Assembly (NCBI RefSeq): GCF_039538765.1
Contig: NZ_BAABCJ010000005.1
Span: forward strand, 367,390-431,389
Source: Zhihengliuella alba
Lineage (GTDB): Bacteria; Actinomycetota; Actinomycetes; Actinomycetales; Micrococcaceae
DNA: 64,000 bases
Direction of reading: 5' to 3'
The notes under the pieces were generated by a model. It worked only from the letters and a program-made list of their open reading frames with translations, searched no databases and was not told where the DNA came from. Position numbers and translations under genes: made by a program. Positions 44,070-52,090 of this stretch are shown here, in pieces; within the stretch, counting starts at the first letter, position 1, and each line of letters opens with the position of its first letter.

Positions 44070-44843
44070 ATGAGCGAGACGACCTACCGCACCGCCGACG
44101 TGGACGTCCTGCGCGAGCTGGCCGGCGTCGACGAGGCCGCCGCCTACTTCCACGCCCGCCTGAACGAGCTGCGGGACTCCCAGTTCGCCGGCGCCTCGCT
44201 GCTGCCCGGGTGGACGCGCGCGCACGTCGTCGCCCACGTCGGCTACAACGCCTACGCCCTGTCCCGGCTCATGACCTGGGCCGAGACCGGCGTCGAGACG
44301 CCCATGTACGCCTCCGCCGAGGCACGCGACGCCGACATCGAGGCCGGCGCCGCGCTCGAGCCCGGTTCCCTGCACTTCCTCTACGAGGACTCCCACCAGG
44401 AGCTCGCCGAGCACTGGCAGCGGATGGACGACGCCGCCTGGGACGCCCGCGTCCAGACGAGGCAGGGCGCCGAGATCGCCGCGTCCACCAGCGTGTGGAT
44501 GCGCGCCCGCGAGCTCTGGCTCCACGCGATCGACCTGAACAGCGGCGCCGGTTTCGGAGACGTGCCCGAGGCCGTGCTGACGCGCCTGCTGCGCAATGTC
44601 GAGGCGGCGTGGTCCGCCCGCGAGGAGGCCCGCGGGCTGCGGCTGCACCCCGCGGGCTCGCCGGCGGAAGAGGAGGAGTACGACGGCGAGGCCGGGCCGG
44701 GTGCCGGCGTCACCGTGGTGACGGGCCAGCTGCCGGACCTCGCCGCCTGGGCCACCGGGCGGGCGGAGCCCCTGGACCGCCTGCAGTTCGCGGGCGACGG
44801 CTGGAACGGCGGCGCCCCGGCGCCGGCGCCGCACTGGCTGTAG
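44070..44843 (+). CDS. Mycothiol-dependent maleylpyruvate isomerase-family enzyme
   Basis: 257 residues. The N-terminal DinB-like four-helix bundle contains LPGWTRAHVVAHVGYNA (metal His) and WMRARELWLHAIDLN (Glu and His), the metal site of MDMPI-type proteins, and the C-terminal domain ends in GQLPDLAAWATGR as usual. These enzymes use mycothiol or a divalent metal in isomerase or S-transferase reactions. Mycothiol use supports an actinobacterial host. Confidence 0.85.
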   Translation: MSETTYRTADVDVLRELAGVDEAAAYFHARLNELRDSQFAGASLLPGWTRAHVVAHVGYNAYALSRLMTWAETGVETPMYASAEARDADIEAGAALEPGSLHFLYEDSHQELAEHWQRMDDAAWDARVQTRQGAEIAASTSVWMRARELWLHAIDLNSGAGFGDVPEAVLTRLLRNVEAAWSAREEARGLRLHPAGSPAEEEEYDGEAGPGAGVTVVTGQLPDLAAWATGRAEPLDRLQFAGDGWNGGAPAPAPHWL

Positions 44844-44864
44844 GGGCTCGTGGGTGAGTCAGGA

Positions 44865-45986
44865 TCAGAAGAGTTGATTTTGACGAGATTCCTCCGCGTC
44901 CGTCTCGTCGGCCGTGAGCAGTTCCATAAACTGCCAGTTGATGAACAGCTTCTCCCGACCCACTTGCATGTCGATCAGGACTCCGTCATCGACGAGAGAC
45001 CGGAGCCACTTAGTAGCGGTGGGCCGCGAGACATGGCACCGGTCCATCACATTCGAGATTCGGCAGTACGGCTGTTCGAACAGGACGTCTATGAGTGCCA
45101 TGTGCGCGCCTGGGATGGACGTTCCGATGCGATTCTTGAGCGCCGTCTGTAAATCGCTGATTCGTTCTATCTTGCTCAGTGTTGATCCGGAGGTCATTCG
45201 TACGGCGTCGAGCATGTACTCGACCCACGGGACCCACGCACCCTCAGCGGTCACTGCCAGCAGGGCGTCGTAGTAGTCGTTCTTGCGGGCGATAATGTAT
45301 TTGGAGAGGTACAACACCGGCTGACTGAGCAGCCCGTCGGACATGAGCATGAGGACATTCAGGATTCTCCCCGTCCTCCCATTGCCATCGTCGAATGGGT
45401 GTATCGCTTCGAATTGGTAGTGCGCCAAGGCCATTCGAATCAACGGGTCGAGGCCTTCGCCGGAGTTCGCAAATTTCTCCCACTCGCCTAGCTTCTTGTC
45501 GATGACTGCACGACCGGAGGGAGGCGTGTAGACAGCCTTTCTGGTGGCTGGATTTCCGATAAATGTGCCGTCGCTGGACCGAAGGTCCATCGTGTGTTGC
45601 TTGATTCGAGAGCAGACCTCTCGAGCCGTGTTCGACGTGATGACACCTCGTGACTTCACCATGTCGACCCCTTCCATCAGGGCCGTGCGGTAGTTGAGCG
45701 CTTCTCGCGTAGCGGGATCGGCCGACGGTTCGTCGTCCGCATGGCGGAAGAGGGCGTCGGCGGTCGTGACGATGTTCTCTACCTCTGAACTTGCCTGCGC
45801 TTCAAGTAGAGGGATCGCGTTCAGCAGGACCTGCGGATTGGTCATGGACCCAGTCGCTTGGCTGAGGGCAGCCAGCGATGCACGCGCTTCGATGGCGAGT
45901 TTGAGGACGGGCTTGGTCTCCACATCCACGGGGGGCGGGAGTGGCGGGAGGTCGTTGTATGCGGTGTCCGCGCGCCATGAAGTCAT
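44865..45986 (-). CDS. Fic family protein, class II
   Basis: 373 residues. Catalytic loop HPFDDGNGRTGR (His196) marks an AMP-transferase. An N-terminal inhibitory motif of S/T-xxx-E-G/N type is present as SSEVEN (Ser66...Glu70-Asn71), so self-inhibition is built in (class II). The C terminus has a winged-helix HTH (ISNVMDRCHVSRPTATKWLR). No separate antitoxin gene is adjacent. Codon use is less GC-biased than the flanks, suggesting acquisition. There is no ribosome site; the promoter supports a leaderless mRNA. Confidence 0.9.
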   Translation of the reverse strand: MTSWRADTAYNDLPPLPPPVDVETKPVLKLAIEARASLAALSQATGSMTNPQVLLNAIPLLEAQASSEVENIVTTADALFRHADDEPSADPATREALNYRTALMEGVDMVKSRGVITSNTAREVCSRIKQHTMDLRSSDGTFIGNPATRKAVYTPPSGRAVIDKKLGEWEKFANSGEGLDPLIRMALAHYQFEAIHPFDDGNGRTGRILNVLMLMSDGLLSQPVLYLSKYIIARKNDYYDALLAVTAEGAWVPWVEYMLDAVRMTSGSTLSKIERISDLQTALKNRIGTSIPGAHMALIDVLFEQPYCRISNVMDRCHVSRPTATKWLRSLVDDGVLIDMQVGREKLFINWQFMELLTADETDAEESRQNQLF

Positions 45987-45992
45987 GCAAAG

Positions 45993-46048
45993 AAGCTAGC
46001 AACATCCGTGAGACATGTAAAAAAATGTCCTGATTTTTTCAATGTCCT
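45993..46048 (-). promoter_or_regulatory. Leaderless promoter of the fic gene with repeats
   Basis: On the minus strand: -35 TTTACA (46021-46016), 17-base spacer, -10 TAGCTT (45998-45993), then 6 bases to the ATG at 45986. Upstream are a GACAT-N8-ATGTC dyad (46013-46030) over the -35 and two AATGTCCT direct repeats (46024-46031, 46041-46048). These are candidate sites for the Fic protein's own HTH or another regulator. Confidence 0.6.
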
Positions 46049-46159
46049 AAGGATCCCGCAAAATCCTTGGCATGATCCGATGACCCGAGCGTGGCCGTAC
46101 TCCGCTACCCGGGCCCTCGTCAAATGGAGGTGGCATCGTCTCCATCTGCTCAATCACCA

Positions 46160-46528
46160 GCTTGATGGCCAAGCCTTCTGTCAGCTGCCGCCGTTCAGCT
46201 GCTGGTGGAGGCGATGGCGGCCGACCCCGCCGGCCGCGGATCTAAAATGTGGGTCCCCTTCCGTAGCTTGAACGTGCAACCTCTTCCCGGTTGCACCGCG
46301 ACGAATCGTCGGTCCAGAGGGGCCGTCGCTTCCCGCCGCGGAGGGAAGTCCACGTCTTCGGGCTGAACTTCCCGTCTCACAGCCGCCGGCGGCCCGGCTG
46401 GAGCTGAACGCGTGCCATGCCGACAGCTCCAGGTCCGCCGGCTTCCGGTGGGGAGCGCATTTAGCTTGGGGGGCGCTCCCCACCGGTCTTCCCATCCCGC
46501 ACCCCAGGCCTCTCACTAGGAGGCCCCC
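46160..46528 (+). other. Hairpin-rich non-coding stretch, possible structured leader RNA
   Basis: No convincing gene, but a succession of stems: GTGCAACC/GGTTGCAC (46274-46296); mutually exclusive CTTCCC/GGGAAG (46329-46348) and GGGAAGT/ACTTCCC (46343-46373); a bulged GCCGGCGG...CTGGAGCTG/CAGCTCCAG...CCGCCGGC (46385-46442); a perfect 14-bp CCGGTGGGGAGCGC/GCGCTCCCCACCGG (46445-46486); and GGCCTC/GAGGCC (46507-46525), which hides the AGGAGG ribosome site of the next ORF. It does not match a riboswitch, tmRNA, RNase P or 6S pattern that I know. The upstream part, 46049-46159, holds only a short AAGGAT/ATCCTT repeat. Confidence 0.45.
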
Positions 46529-46699
46529 GTGGTTTCGTCTACCGAATTCCCACAGCCGCAGCAGTACTCCGCGGCTATGCAGAAGTCCTTCATCGCTACC
46601 TGGTTGCTCTCGCTCCTACTCGGGCACCGCTCCCTCTTCGCAGGACCGTCGGTCCTCTCCATCCAGGCCGACGGCGCGTGGACCCTCGCGGTCCGGTAG
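46529..46699 (+). pseudogene. Degenerate or truncated TM2-domain protein
   Basis: 56 codons from GTG at 46529 with AGGAGG 5 bases upstream. FPQPQQYSAAMQKSFIATWL then LSLLLG matches the Gln/Pro-rich head and first helix of actinobacterial TM2 proteins. The expected GxxRFYLG turn appears only as HRSLFAG and the second helix is reduced to ADGAWTLAVR before TAG. Normal proteins are over 80 residues with two helices, so this is probably a decayed copy, although the ribosome site is intact. Confidence 0.5.
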
Positions 46700-46733
46700 T
46701 CGTTTCCATCAATCACACAGAAAGTTGGGGGAC

Positions 46734-47252
46734 ATGAGCAATGAAACACGCGCACAGGGCGCGACCGGCGCCGGACTCGTAAGTGGGTCGGACCGGGAGG
46801 CGACTCAGGGACCGGGGCACGCCCCGCCCCAGGCGGCGCGGAAGCGCGATTGGGGCATGTTCAGTCTCGGCGCCATCCCCGGGCTGGTCGTCGGTGTACT
46901 GATCGGCGTTGGGCTCGCCGCCGGAGCGAGCGATGAGTCCACCGCCGGTATAGAGACGGCACTGGAGGACTGCAGCCTCACGGCTGAGACGTCGGGCGTC
47001 TATGTGCTGGACGACGGGCAGGCACTCGAGCTCGACGGCAGTGGAGAAGGGGTCCTCTCCGGAGGCCTCGACACCGACGATCAGGTCTGCGTCCTCGATG
47101 GATTAGGCATGCCGGAGTCCGGGTACTCGCGGATGTCCTCGACGAGGGCACTCGACGGGACGCAGACCATCAGCTGGGACGCCTTCCGTGCGTCCTGGAC
47201 CTATCACCCCGACGACGGACTCGACATCATCGTCGAACCCGCCGACGGCTGA
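46734..47252 (+). CDS. Membrane-anchored hypothetical protein
   Basis: 172 residues from ATG at 46734 (GGGGG just before). A cytosolic polar head of about 45 residues, one membrane helix (GAIPGLVVGVLIGVGLAAGA), then an acidic extracytoplasmic domain with two cysteines (ALEDCSLTAE and DDQVCVLDGL) that could pair. No family recognised. The same architecture is seen in the next gene, 30 bases after its stop, so they probably work together at the cell surface. Confidence 0.6.
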   Translation: MSNETRAQGATGAGLVSGSDREATQGPGHAPPQAARKRDWGMFSLGAIPGLVVGVLIGVGLAAGASDESTAGIETALEDCSLTAETSGVYVLDDGQALELDGSGEGVLSGGLDTDDQVCVLDGLGMPESGYSRMSSTRALDGTQTISWDAFRASWTYHPDDGLDIIVEPADG

Positions 47253-47282
47253 CCATCGCTCGATCGAATTTCAGGGGGAGAC

Positions 47283-47942
47283 ATGAACAAGCAGGAGAAT
47301 CCGCAGGTGACGGAAGGCCATCTCGACGAGGAGGAAACCACGACCGCGGGCGGTCGACCGCCGCAGCGGCGGGGATCCGGGAGGGTCGTCGTCGGGCTGG
47401 TGCTGGCCGCCGCGCTGTTCGGCGGTGGGTTCGCCGCTGGGTCAGCCGGGGCGGATCCGACGGAATCGGACGAGTATCGAGCCATGGTGTCTCAGCGCGA
47501 TGGCTTCTCGGCGGAGGTCAGCACCCTCGAGGGCCGGGTGAAGTCTCTCGAATCGGAGGCGGCGGCCCTGGAGGATGCGACCTCGGAACGGGAAGCCGCG
47601 GTCGAGGCGCGTAGCGCAGAGCTCGACGGTCGCGAGGCGGCGCTGGACGAGCGGGAGACCGGGCTTGAGGAGCGGGAGGCCGCCGTCACCACAGCTGAGG
47701 AGGAGAAAGCGGCGAACACCGTCGGTGAGGGGACCTGGGTGGTCGGGGTCGACATCGCTGCCGGCACCTATCGCTCGGATGACAACGTCGGCAGCGACTG
47801 CTACTGGGGAATCTATCGCTCGAGTACCAATGGGGACGACATCCTCGAGAACGACATTCCCGGTGGTGGCCGGCCGATGGTGACCCTCTCCGAGGGGCAG
47901 GACTTCCAGACGCGCCGCTGCGGGAGCTGGTCCAAGCAGTAG
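47283..47942 (+). CDS. Membrane-anchored coiled-coil protein with C-terminal GTYR/CGSW domain
   Basis: 219 residues; ATG at 47283 after AGGGGGA. Cytosolic head, one helix (VVVGLVLAAALFGGGFAAGS), a heptad-rich coiled coil (about residues 70-140, with AELDGREAALDERE repeats) and a small beta domain GTWVVGVDIAAGTYRS...CYW...TRRCGSW with two cysteines. That terminal domain recurs in actinobacterial secreted and phage proteins, but I know no function for it. Confidence 0.65.
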   Translation: MNKQENPQVTEGHLDEEETTTAGGRPPQRRGSGRVVVGLVLAAALFGGGFAAGSAGADPTESDEYRAMVSQRDGFSAEVSTLEGRVKSLESEAAALEDATSEREAAVEARSAELDGREAALDERETGLEEREAAVTTAEEEKAANTVGEGTWVVGVDIAAGTYRSDDNVGSDCYWGIYRSSTNGDDILENDIPGGGRPMVTLSEGQDFQTRRCGSWSKQ

Positions 47943-47997
47943 TCGCCGAACCCGCGCGGTCGTTGCGCCCGCAACGATACGGGGTCGGGTCGGCTGA

Positions 47998-48042
47998 GGC
48001 CGAGGGAGGACGTGGTGGGGGACGCTGCGCCCTCCCTCGGCC
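47998..48042 (+). terminator. 12-bp hairpin after the coiled-coil protein
   Basis: GGCCGAGGGAGG (47998-48009) and CCTCCCTCGGCC (48031-48042) are perfect arms. A smaller CGTTGC/GCAACG hairpin at 47961-47976 precedes it. The remaining non-coding stretch to 48231 shows a CCCGGG-N6-CCCGGG dyad (48148-48165) and no gene. Confidence 0.6.
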
Positions 48043-48231
48043 CGCGCCTGAGCCCAGGGCTCCCATGGACTGACGTATTTTCCACGGAGTTCACAGCGTC
48101 TATCGATTGAAACCCCATCGCCTCCACGAGAGTCTGGGCCTACGTTCCCCGGGAGGAATCCCGGGCTGACAGCTTCATTTCTACTGACCGCGGCGGCTGG
48201 ACCGCCTGTCGAAGAAGTAAAGGGGAGCGCG

Positions 48232-48642
48232 ATGACCCAACCACAGAGGCCTGCGGAGCCCTCGACTCCGGAACTGATGACGCAACTCTCGGAGCAGACG
48301 TCCCGCCTGGTCCGGGACGAGCTGAAACTCGCACGTGCCGAACTGACGGCCAAGACCAAGCAGGGTGGGATGGGAGCCGGCTACTTCGGCGCCGGCGGCA
48401 TCCTCGCCTGGTTCGGGTTCGCGGCGCTCGTGACCACCGCCATCCTCGCCCTCGCACTCGTTCTGCCTGCCTGGGGCGCGGCCCTGATCGTCACCGTGGT
48501 CCTCTTCGTGGCCGCCGGAGTGGCCGCCCTGCTGGGCAAGAAGAAGTTCGAGAACCTCACGCCCACGCCGGAGAGGACCAAGGACAACGTCCACCGCGAC
48601 GTCGAAGAGGTAAAGGAGCACAGCCGCCATGACCACGCCTGA
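48232..48642 (+). CDS. Phage holin family protein (actinobacterial holin-X)
   Basis: 136 residues. An N-terminal amphipathic helix with TSRLVRDELKLARAELTAKT, two membrane helices separated by a short turn (FGFAALVTTAILALALVLP, WGAALIVTVVLFVAAGVAAL) and a charged tail KKKFENLTPTPERTKDNV are the pattern of DUF1469/holin-X proteins, found in chromosomes rather than in lysis cassettes. Its end overlaps the DUF3618 gene by 14 bases, so they are co-expressed. Confidence 0.85.
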   Translation: MTQPQRPAEPSTPELMTQLSEQTSRLVRDELKLARAELTAKTKQGGMGAGYFGAGGILAWFGFAALVTTAILALALVLPAWGAALIVTVVLFVAAGVAALLGKKKFENLTPTPERTKDNVHRDVEEVKEHSRHDHA

Positions 48643-49075
48643 CCCCACCACTTCCCGCGCCACTGATCCCACAGTCGCCGCAACCGCCAACGGCCCCGCC
48701 GGGTCGGTGCCCCCGGCGTCGACGTCCGCGGCGTCTGTGCCCCCGGCGTCGACCTCCCGCCCGGAGCCGGATCAGGACGCAACGCCCGAGGAGATCGAGG
48801 CGGATATCGAGCGCACCCGGCAGGAGGTCGGGGAGACCGTCGAGGCCCTCTCCCGCAAGCTGGACGTGAAATCGCGCGCGCGGCACCAGATGGACGAGAC
48901 CAAGGAGCGCGTGACCGAGCAGGTCGACGACGCACGGCACCAGGCCCGCGTGTACGCCGAGCAGGCCAAGGAGCGCCTCACGGACGAGCGCGGCAAGCCG
49001 AACAGGGACGGCTGGATCGCCCTCGCTGCGGCAGCCGCCGTCGTCATCCTCCTGATCCGCAGCGCCCGGCGCTGA
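48629..49075 (+). CDS. DUF3618 domain protein
   Basis: 148 residues. Disordered Ala/Pro/Ser head, then the DUF3618 helix EEIEADIERTRQEVGETVEAL and LSRKLDVKSRARHQMDETKE, a long charged helix and one C-terminal membrane anchor (WIALAAAAAVVILLI). With the holin-X, DUF4235 and YihY genes it forms a typical actinobacterial envelope-stress set. Its molecular role is unknown. Confidence 0.85.
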   Translation: MTTPDPTTSRATDPTVAATANGPAGSVPPASTSAASVPPASTSRPEPDQDATPEEIEADIERTRQEVGETVEALSRKLDVKSRARHQMDETKERVTEQVDDARHQARVYAEQAKERLTDERGKPNRDGWIALAAAAAVVILLIRSARR

Positions 49076-49147
49076 CCGTTCGCGGCACATCGGGGCCCCG
49101 ACCCTGACGACGACGCCGGCGACCACCCGTCGAGAAAGGACGCACAG

Positions 49148-49441
49148 ATGGCCACCCAGAAGCACTCCAGCACATCAGCCAAGATCCTCTACCGTCCGTT
49201 CGGACTCATCAGCGGCATCGTCAGCGGTGCGCTCGCGGGCGTGGTGTTCAAGCAGGTCTGGAAGCGGGTCTCCGACGGCAAGGACGAAGCGCCGACCGCC
49301 CTCCAGTCCGAGTACGGCCTCCGCGAGATCCTCCTGGCAGTGACCATCCAGGGAGCGATCTTCGCGCTCGTGAAAGCGCTCGTCGATCGCGGCGGCGCCC
49401 GGACGTTCGAGCGGCTGACCGGCGAGTGGCCGGGCGACTGA
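49148..49441 (+). CDS. DUF4235 domain membrane protein
   Basis: 97 residues. Opens with AKILYRPFGLISGIVSGALA and has a second helix LLAVTIQGAIFALVKALVDR, then ARTFERLTGEWPGD, which matches the DUF4235 signature RLTGxWPG. GAGAAAGGA precedes the ATG. Same strand and close to the DUF3618 gene; function unknown. Confidence 0.85.
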   Translation: MATQKHSSTSAKILYRPFGLISGIVSGALAGVVFKQVWKRVSDGKDEAPTALQSEYGLREILLAVTIQGAIFALVKALVDRGGARTFERLTGEWPGD

Positions 49442-49580
49442 CCCGCGCGGCGGGTCGGCGCCGTGGGACGCCAACCGGCTGAGCCCACACCGCGTGCACG
49501 GACCACCCCGCATGGACCTGTGCGAACCGAGACCACCCCGATCGAGCCCTGGAGAAGAGCCCTGGAGAAAGGCACCTGCG

Positions 49581-50810
49581 ATGTCGGACCGACCCCGAGG
49601 CCAAGCGCACCCCGAACCCGCGCCCACCGATCCCGCGGACGCGCCACCGCCGGATGACCACCGGAAGCCCGACTCGCCCCGAGACATCACCAAGGCCTCC
49701 TGGGCGTTCATCCTCAAGTCGACGCTGCGCGAGTTCTCCGCCGACGGCTGCATGGATCTGGCCGCCAGCCTCACCTACCGCACCGTTCTGTCGATCTTCC
49801 CGGCGCTGATCGCCCTGGTCTCGATCCTGAGCCTCGTCGGCCAGAGCGGGAACACGGTCACCCGGTTCCTCGATCAGGCGGAGGGCATGGTCCCGGCGAG
49901 CTCATGGAGCACGGTCCGCCCCGCCCTCGAATCCATCCTCACGGCGCCGGCGCCCGGCATCGGCCTCATCATCGGTCTGCTGGCCGCGCTGTGGACCGCC
50001 TCCAGCTATGTGAAGGCCTTCGGCCGCGCGATGAACAGGATCTACGACGTGCCGGAGGGGCGGGGCTTCATCAAGGTCAACCTCCAGCTGTACCTGCTGA
50101 CCGCGCTCATCCTGGTGCTCGCGGCCGTCGCCCTGACCGTCCTCGTCGTCTCGGGCCCGATCGCAGAGGCCGTCGGCAACGCGGTCGGGCTCGGCGCGGT
50201 CGCCATCACGGTCTGGAACATCGCCAAGTGGTTCGTGCTGGCGTTCATCGTCGTGTTCGTCATCGCGCTCCTGTACTACGCGACCCCGAACGTGAAGCAG
50301 CCCAAATTCCGGTGGATGAGCACCGGGGCGGTCGTCGCCATCGTGGTCGCGCTGCTGGCCACCGCGGGCTTCTTCTTCTACGTCGTGAACTTCGGCAGCT
50401 ACAACGCGACCTACGGTGCGCTGGCCGGCGTGGTCATCATGCTGCTGTGGATCTGGATCGTGAATGCCGTCCTGCTCTTCGGCGCGGAGCTGGACAGCGA
50501 GATGGAGCGGGGCCGCGAGCTGCAGGCCGGGCTGCCCGCGGAGGAGGAGCTGCAGCTCCCGGCGCGCGACACCAAGGCCAGTGACAAGAAGGCCCGGAAG
50601 TACCGCGAGCACGTGGAACGGGCCCGGAACCTGCGCCGGACCAACGGCCGGACCCAGAAGGACCCGACCCACGACGAGCGGACCGACGACCACCGGGCGC
50701 AGCGCGACCGGGCGTCCGACGGTGGTTCCGCCCCAGACGAGCGGACGCGGAATGAGGACCGCGACGGCCGGAACGGACGCGACCGCTCCGGAGCCCACCG
50801 GGCCGAGTAA
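49581..50810 (+). CDS. YihY/virulence factor BrkB family membrane protein
   Basis: 409 residues from ATG at 49581, which has GGAGAAAGG upstream. After a hydrophilic head come LAASLTYRTVLSIFPALIAL and five more membrane helices, with the typical FGRAMNRIYDVPEGRGFIKV loop and NFGSYNATYGALAGVVIMLL. The C-terminal about 90 residues are very charged and repetitive (Asp/Arg-rich) and probably disordered. YihY proteins are inner-membrane proteins of uncertain transport function. Confidence 0.88.
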   Translation: MSDRPRGQAHPEPAPTDPADAPPPDDHRKPDSPRDITKASWAFILKSTLREFSADGCMDLAASLTYRTVLSIFPALIALVSILSLVGQSGNTVTRFLDQAEGMVPASSWSTVRPALESILTAPAPGIGLIIGLLAALWTASSYVKAFGRAMNRIYDVPEGRGFIKVNLQLYLLTALILVLAAVALTVLVVSGPIAEAVGNAVGLGAVAITVWNIAKWFVLAFIVVFVIALLYYATPNVKQPKFRWMSTGAVVAIVVALLATAGFFFYVVNFGSYNATYGALAGVVIMLLWIWIVNAVLLFGAELDSEMERGRELQAGLPAEEELQLPARDTKASDKKARKYREHVERARNLRRTNGRTQKDPTHDERTDDHRAQRDRASDGGSAPDERTRNEDRDGRNGRDRSGAHRAE

Positions 50811-50861
50811 GCCCGCTGGACCCCGGATGACTGGACCCTAGATGACTGGACCCCGGAGGAG

Positions 50862-50901
50862 GAGGAGTACGACGCCGGTGCCCGCCGACGTCGTACTCCT
50901 C
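50862..50901. terminator. Bidirectional hairpin between yihY-like gene and galE
   Basis: GAGGAGTACGACG and CGTCGTACTCCTC are perfect 13-bp arms with a 14-base loop. The hairpin is between convergent genes. A GATGACTGGACCC direct repeat (50826-50838, 50841-50853) precedes it. Confidence 0.75.
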
Positions 50902-50998
50902 GCCGGTGCGGCGGGGCCGGCTGAGCGGTCGGCCAACTCGAGCTGACCGGCCAGCTCGAGCAAACGGAACTCGACGGCCCCGACCGGGCCGGCCTCCG

Positions 50999-52012
50999 TC
51001 AGCCGGCGTAGCCGTTCGGGTTGTTCTCCTGCCAGCGCCAGTGGTCGCGGCACATCTCGTCGATGCTGCGGGTGACGGACCATTCCAGGTCGGCCTTGGC
51101 GCGCGAGGCATCCGCCCAGAACGCCGGCAGGTCCCCGGGTCGCCGGGGCGCGAACTCGTACGGCAGTTCGCGGCCCACGGCCTTCTCGAACGCGTGCAGC
51201 ATCTCCAGGACGGAGGTGCCCGACCCGCCGCCGAGGTTCCACCGATGGGTTCCGGGGTGCCCGGCGATGTACTCGAGGGCCGCCACGTGGCCCTCGGCCA
51301 GATCCACCACGTGGATGTAGTCGCGCAGGCAGGTCCCGTCCGGGGTGTCGTAGTCGTCGCCGAAGATCTGCAGCCTCTCCCTCCGGCCCACAGCCACCTG
51401 GGCGATGAACGGGACCAGGTTGTTCGGGATGCCCTGCGGATCCTCGCCGATGCGTCCCGACGGGTGGGCCCCCACCGGGTTGAAGTAGCGCAGCAGGGCC
51501 ACGCGCCACTCGGGGTCGGCGGCCGCGACGTCGGACAGGATGTCCTCCACCTGCTCCTTGGTCCGCCCGTACGGGTTCATGGCGCCGATCTCCATGTGCT
51601 CCATGTAGGGGTACGGGTTGTGCTCGCCGTAGACCGTCGCCGACGAGCTGAAGACGATGCTCCGGATGCCGCTGCGCTGCATGACGCGCAGCAGGGAGAT
51701 GGTCCCGGCGGTGTTGTTGTAGTAGTAGTCCAGCGGGATCCGCGTGGACTCGCCGACGGCCTTGAGCCCGGCGAAGTGGATCACGGACTCCGGATGATGG
51801 CGTGCGAAGACGTCCTCCAGGGCGGACTCGTCCGTCAGGTCCACGACCTCCAGGTCGGCGGTCCGGCCGGCGAGTTCGCCCACCCGCCGGAGGGCCTCGG
51901 GCGAGGAGTTGTAGAGGTTGTCGACCACGATGACGTCGTGGCCGGCCTCCAGCAGGGCGAGCACGGTGTGCGAGCCGATGTAGCCGGTGCCACCGGTGAC
52001 GAGAATGCGCAT
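50999..52012 (-). CDS. galE: UDP-glucose 4-epimerase
   Basis: 337 residues. Cofactor loop VTGGTGYIGSHTVLALLEAG, catalytic Ser/Tyr/Lys in SSSATVYG and NPYGRTK, LLRYFNPVGAHPSG, and the extended-SDR ending PGDLPAFWADASRAKADLEW. It interconverts UDP-galactose and UDP-glucose, the last step of the Leloir pathway whose galT and galK lie across the divergent promoter. It is 78 bases downstream of the DeoR-type regulator on the same strand. Confidence 0.93.
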   Translation of the reverse strand: MRILVTGGTGYIGSHTVLALLEAGHDVIVVDNLYNSSPEALRRVGELAGRTADLEVVDLTDESALEDVFARHHPESVIHFAGLKAVGESTRIPLDYYYNNTAGTISLLRVMQRSGIRSIVFSSSATVYGEHNPYPYMEHMEIGAMNPYGRTKEQVEDILSDVAAADPEWRVALLRYFNPVGAHPSGRIGEDPQGIPNNLVPFIAQVAVGRRERLQIFGDDYDTPDGTCLRDYIHVVDLAEGHVAALEYIAGHPGTHRWNLGGGSGTSVLEMLHAFEKAVGRELPYEFAPRRPGDLPAFWADASRAKADLEWSVTRSIDEMCRDHWRWQENNPNGYAG

Positions 52013-52090
52013 GGGTACAGCCTTCCAGAAGTCGTGAGGGTGCTGGTCCGGGTCTAGCGGCGGGGTCTAGCGGCGGGGCCGAGCGGCGGG

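Noticed and set aside
46181..46516. 111-codon minus-strand frame over the hairpin region
   Set aside because: No ribosome site, no recognisable domain, and it is explained by the inverted repeats; kept as non-coding.
48148..48165. CCCGGG-N6-CCCGGG as an operator for the holin-X operon
   Set aside because: Short GC-only dyads are common in this background, and no -35/-10 pair is placed around it.
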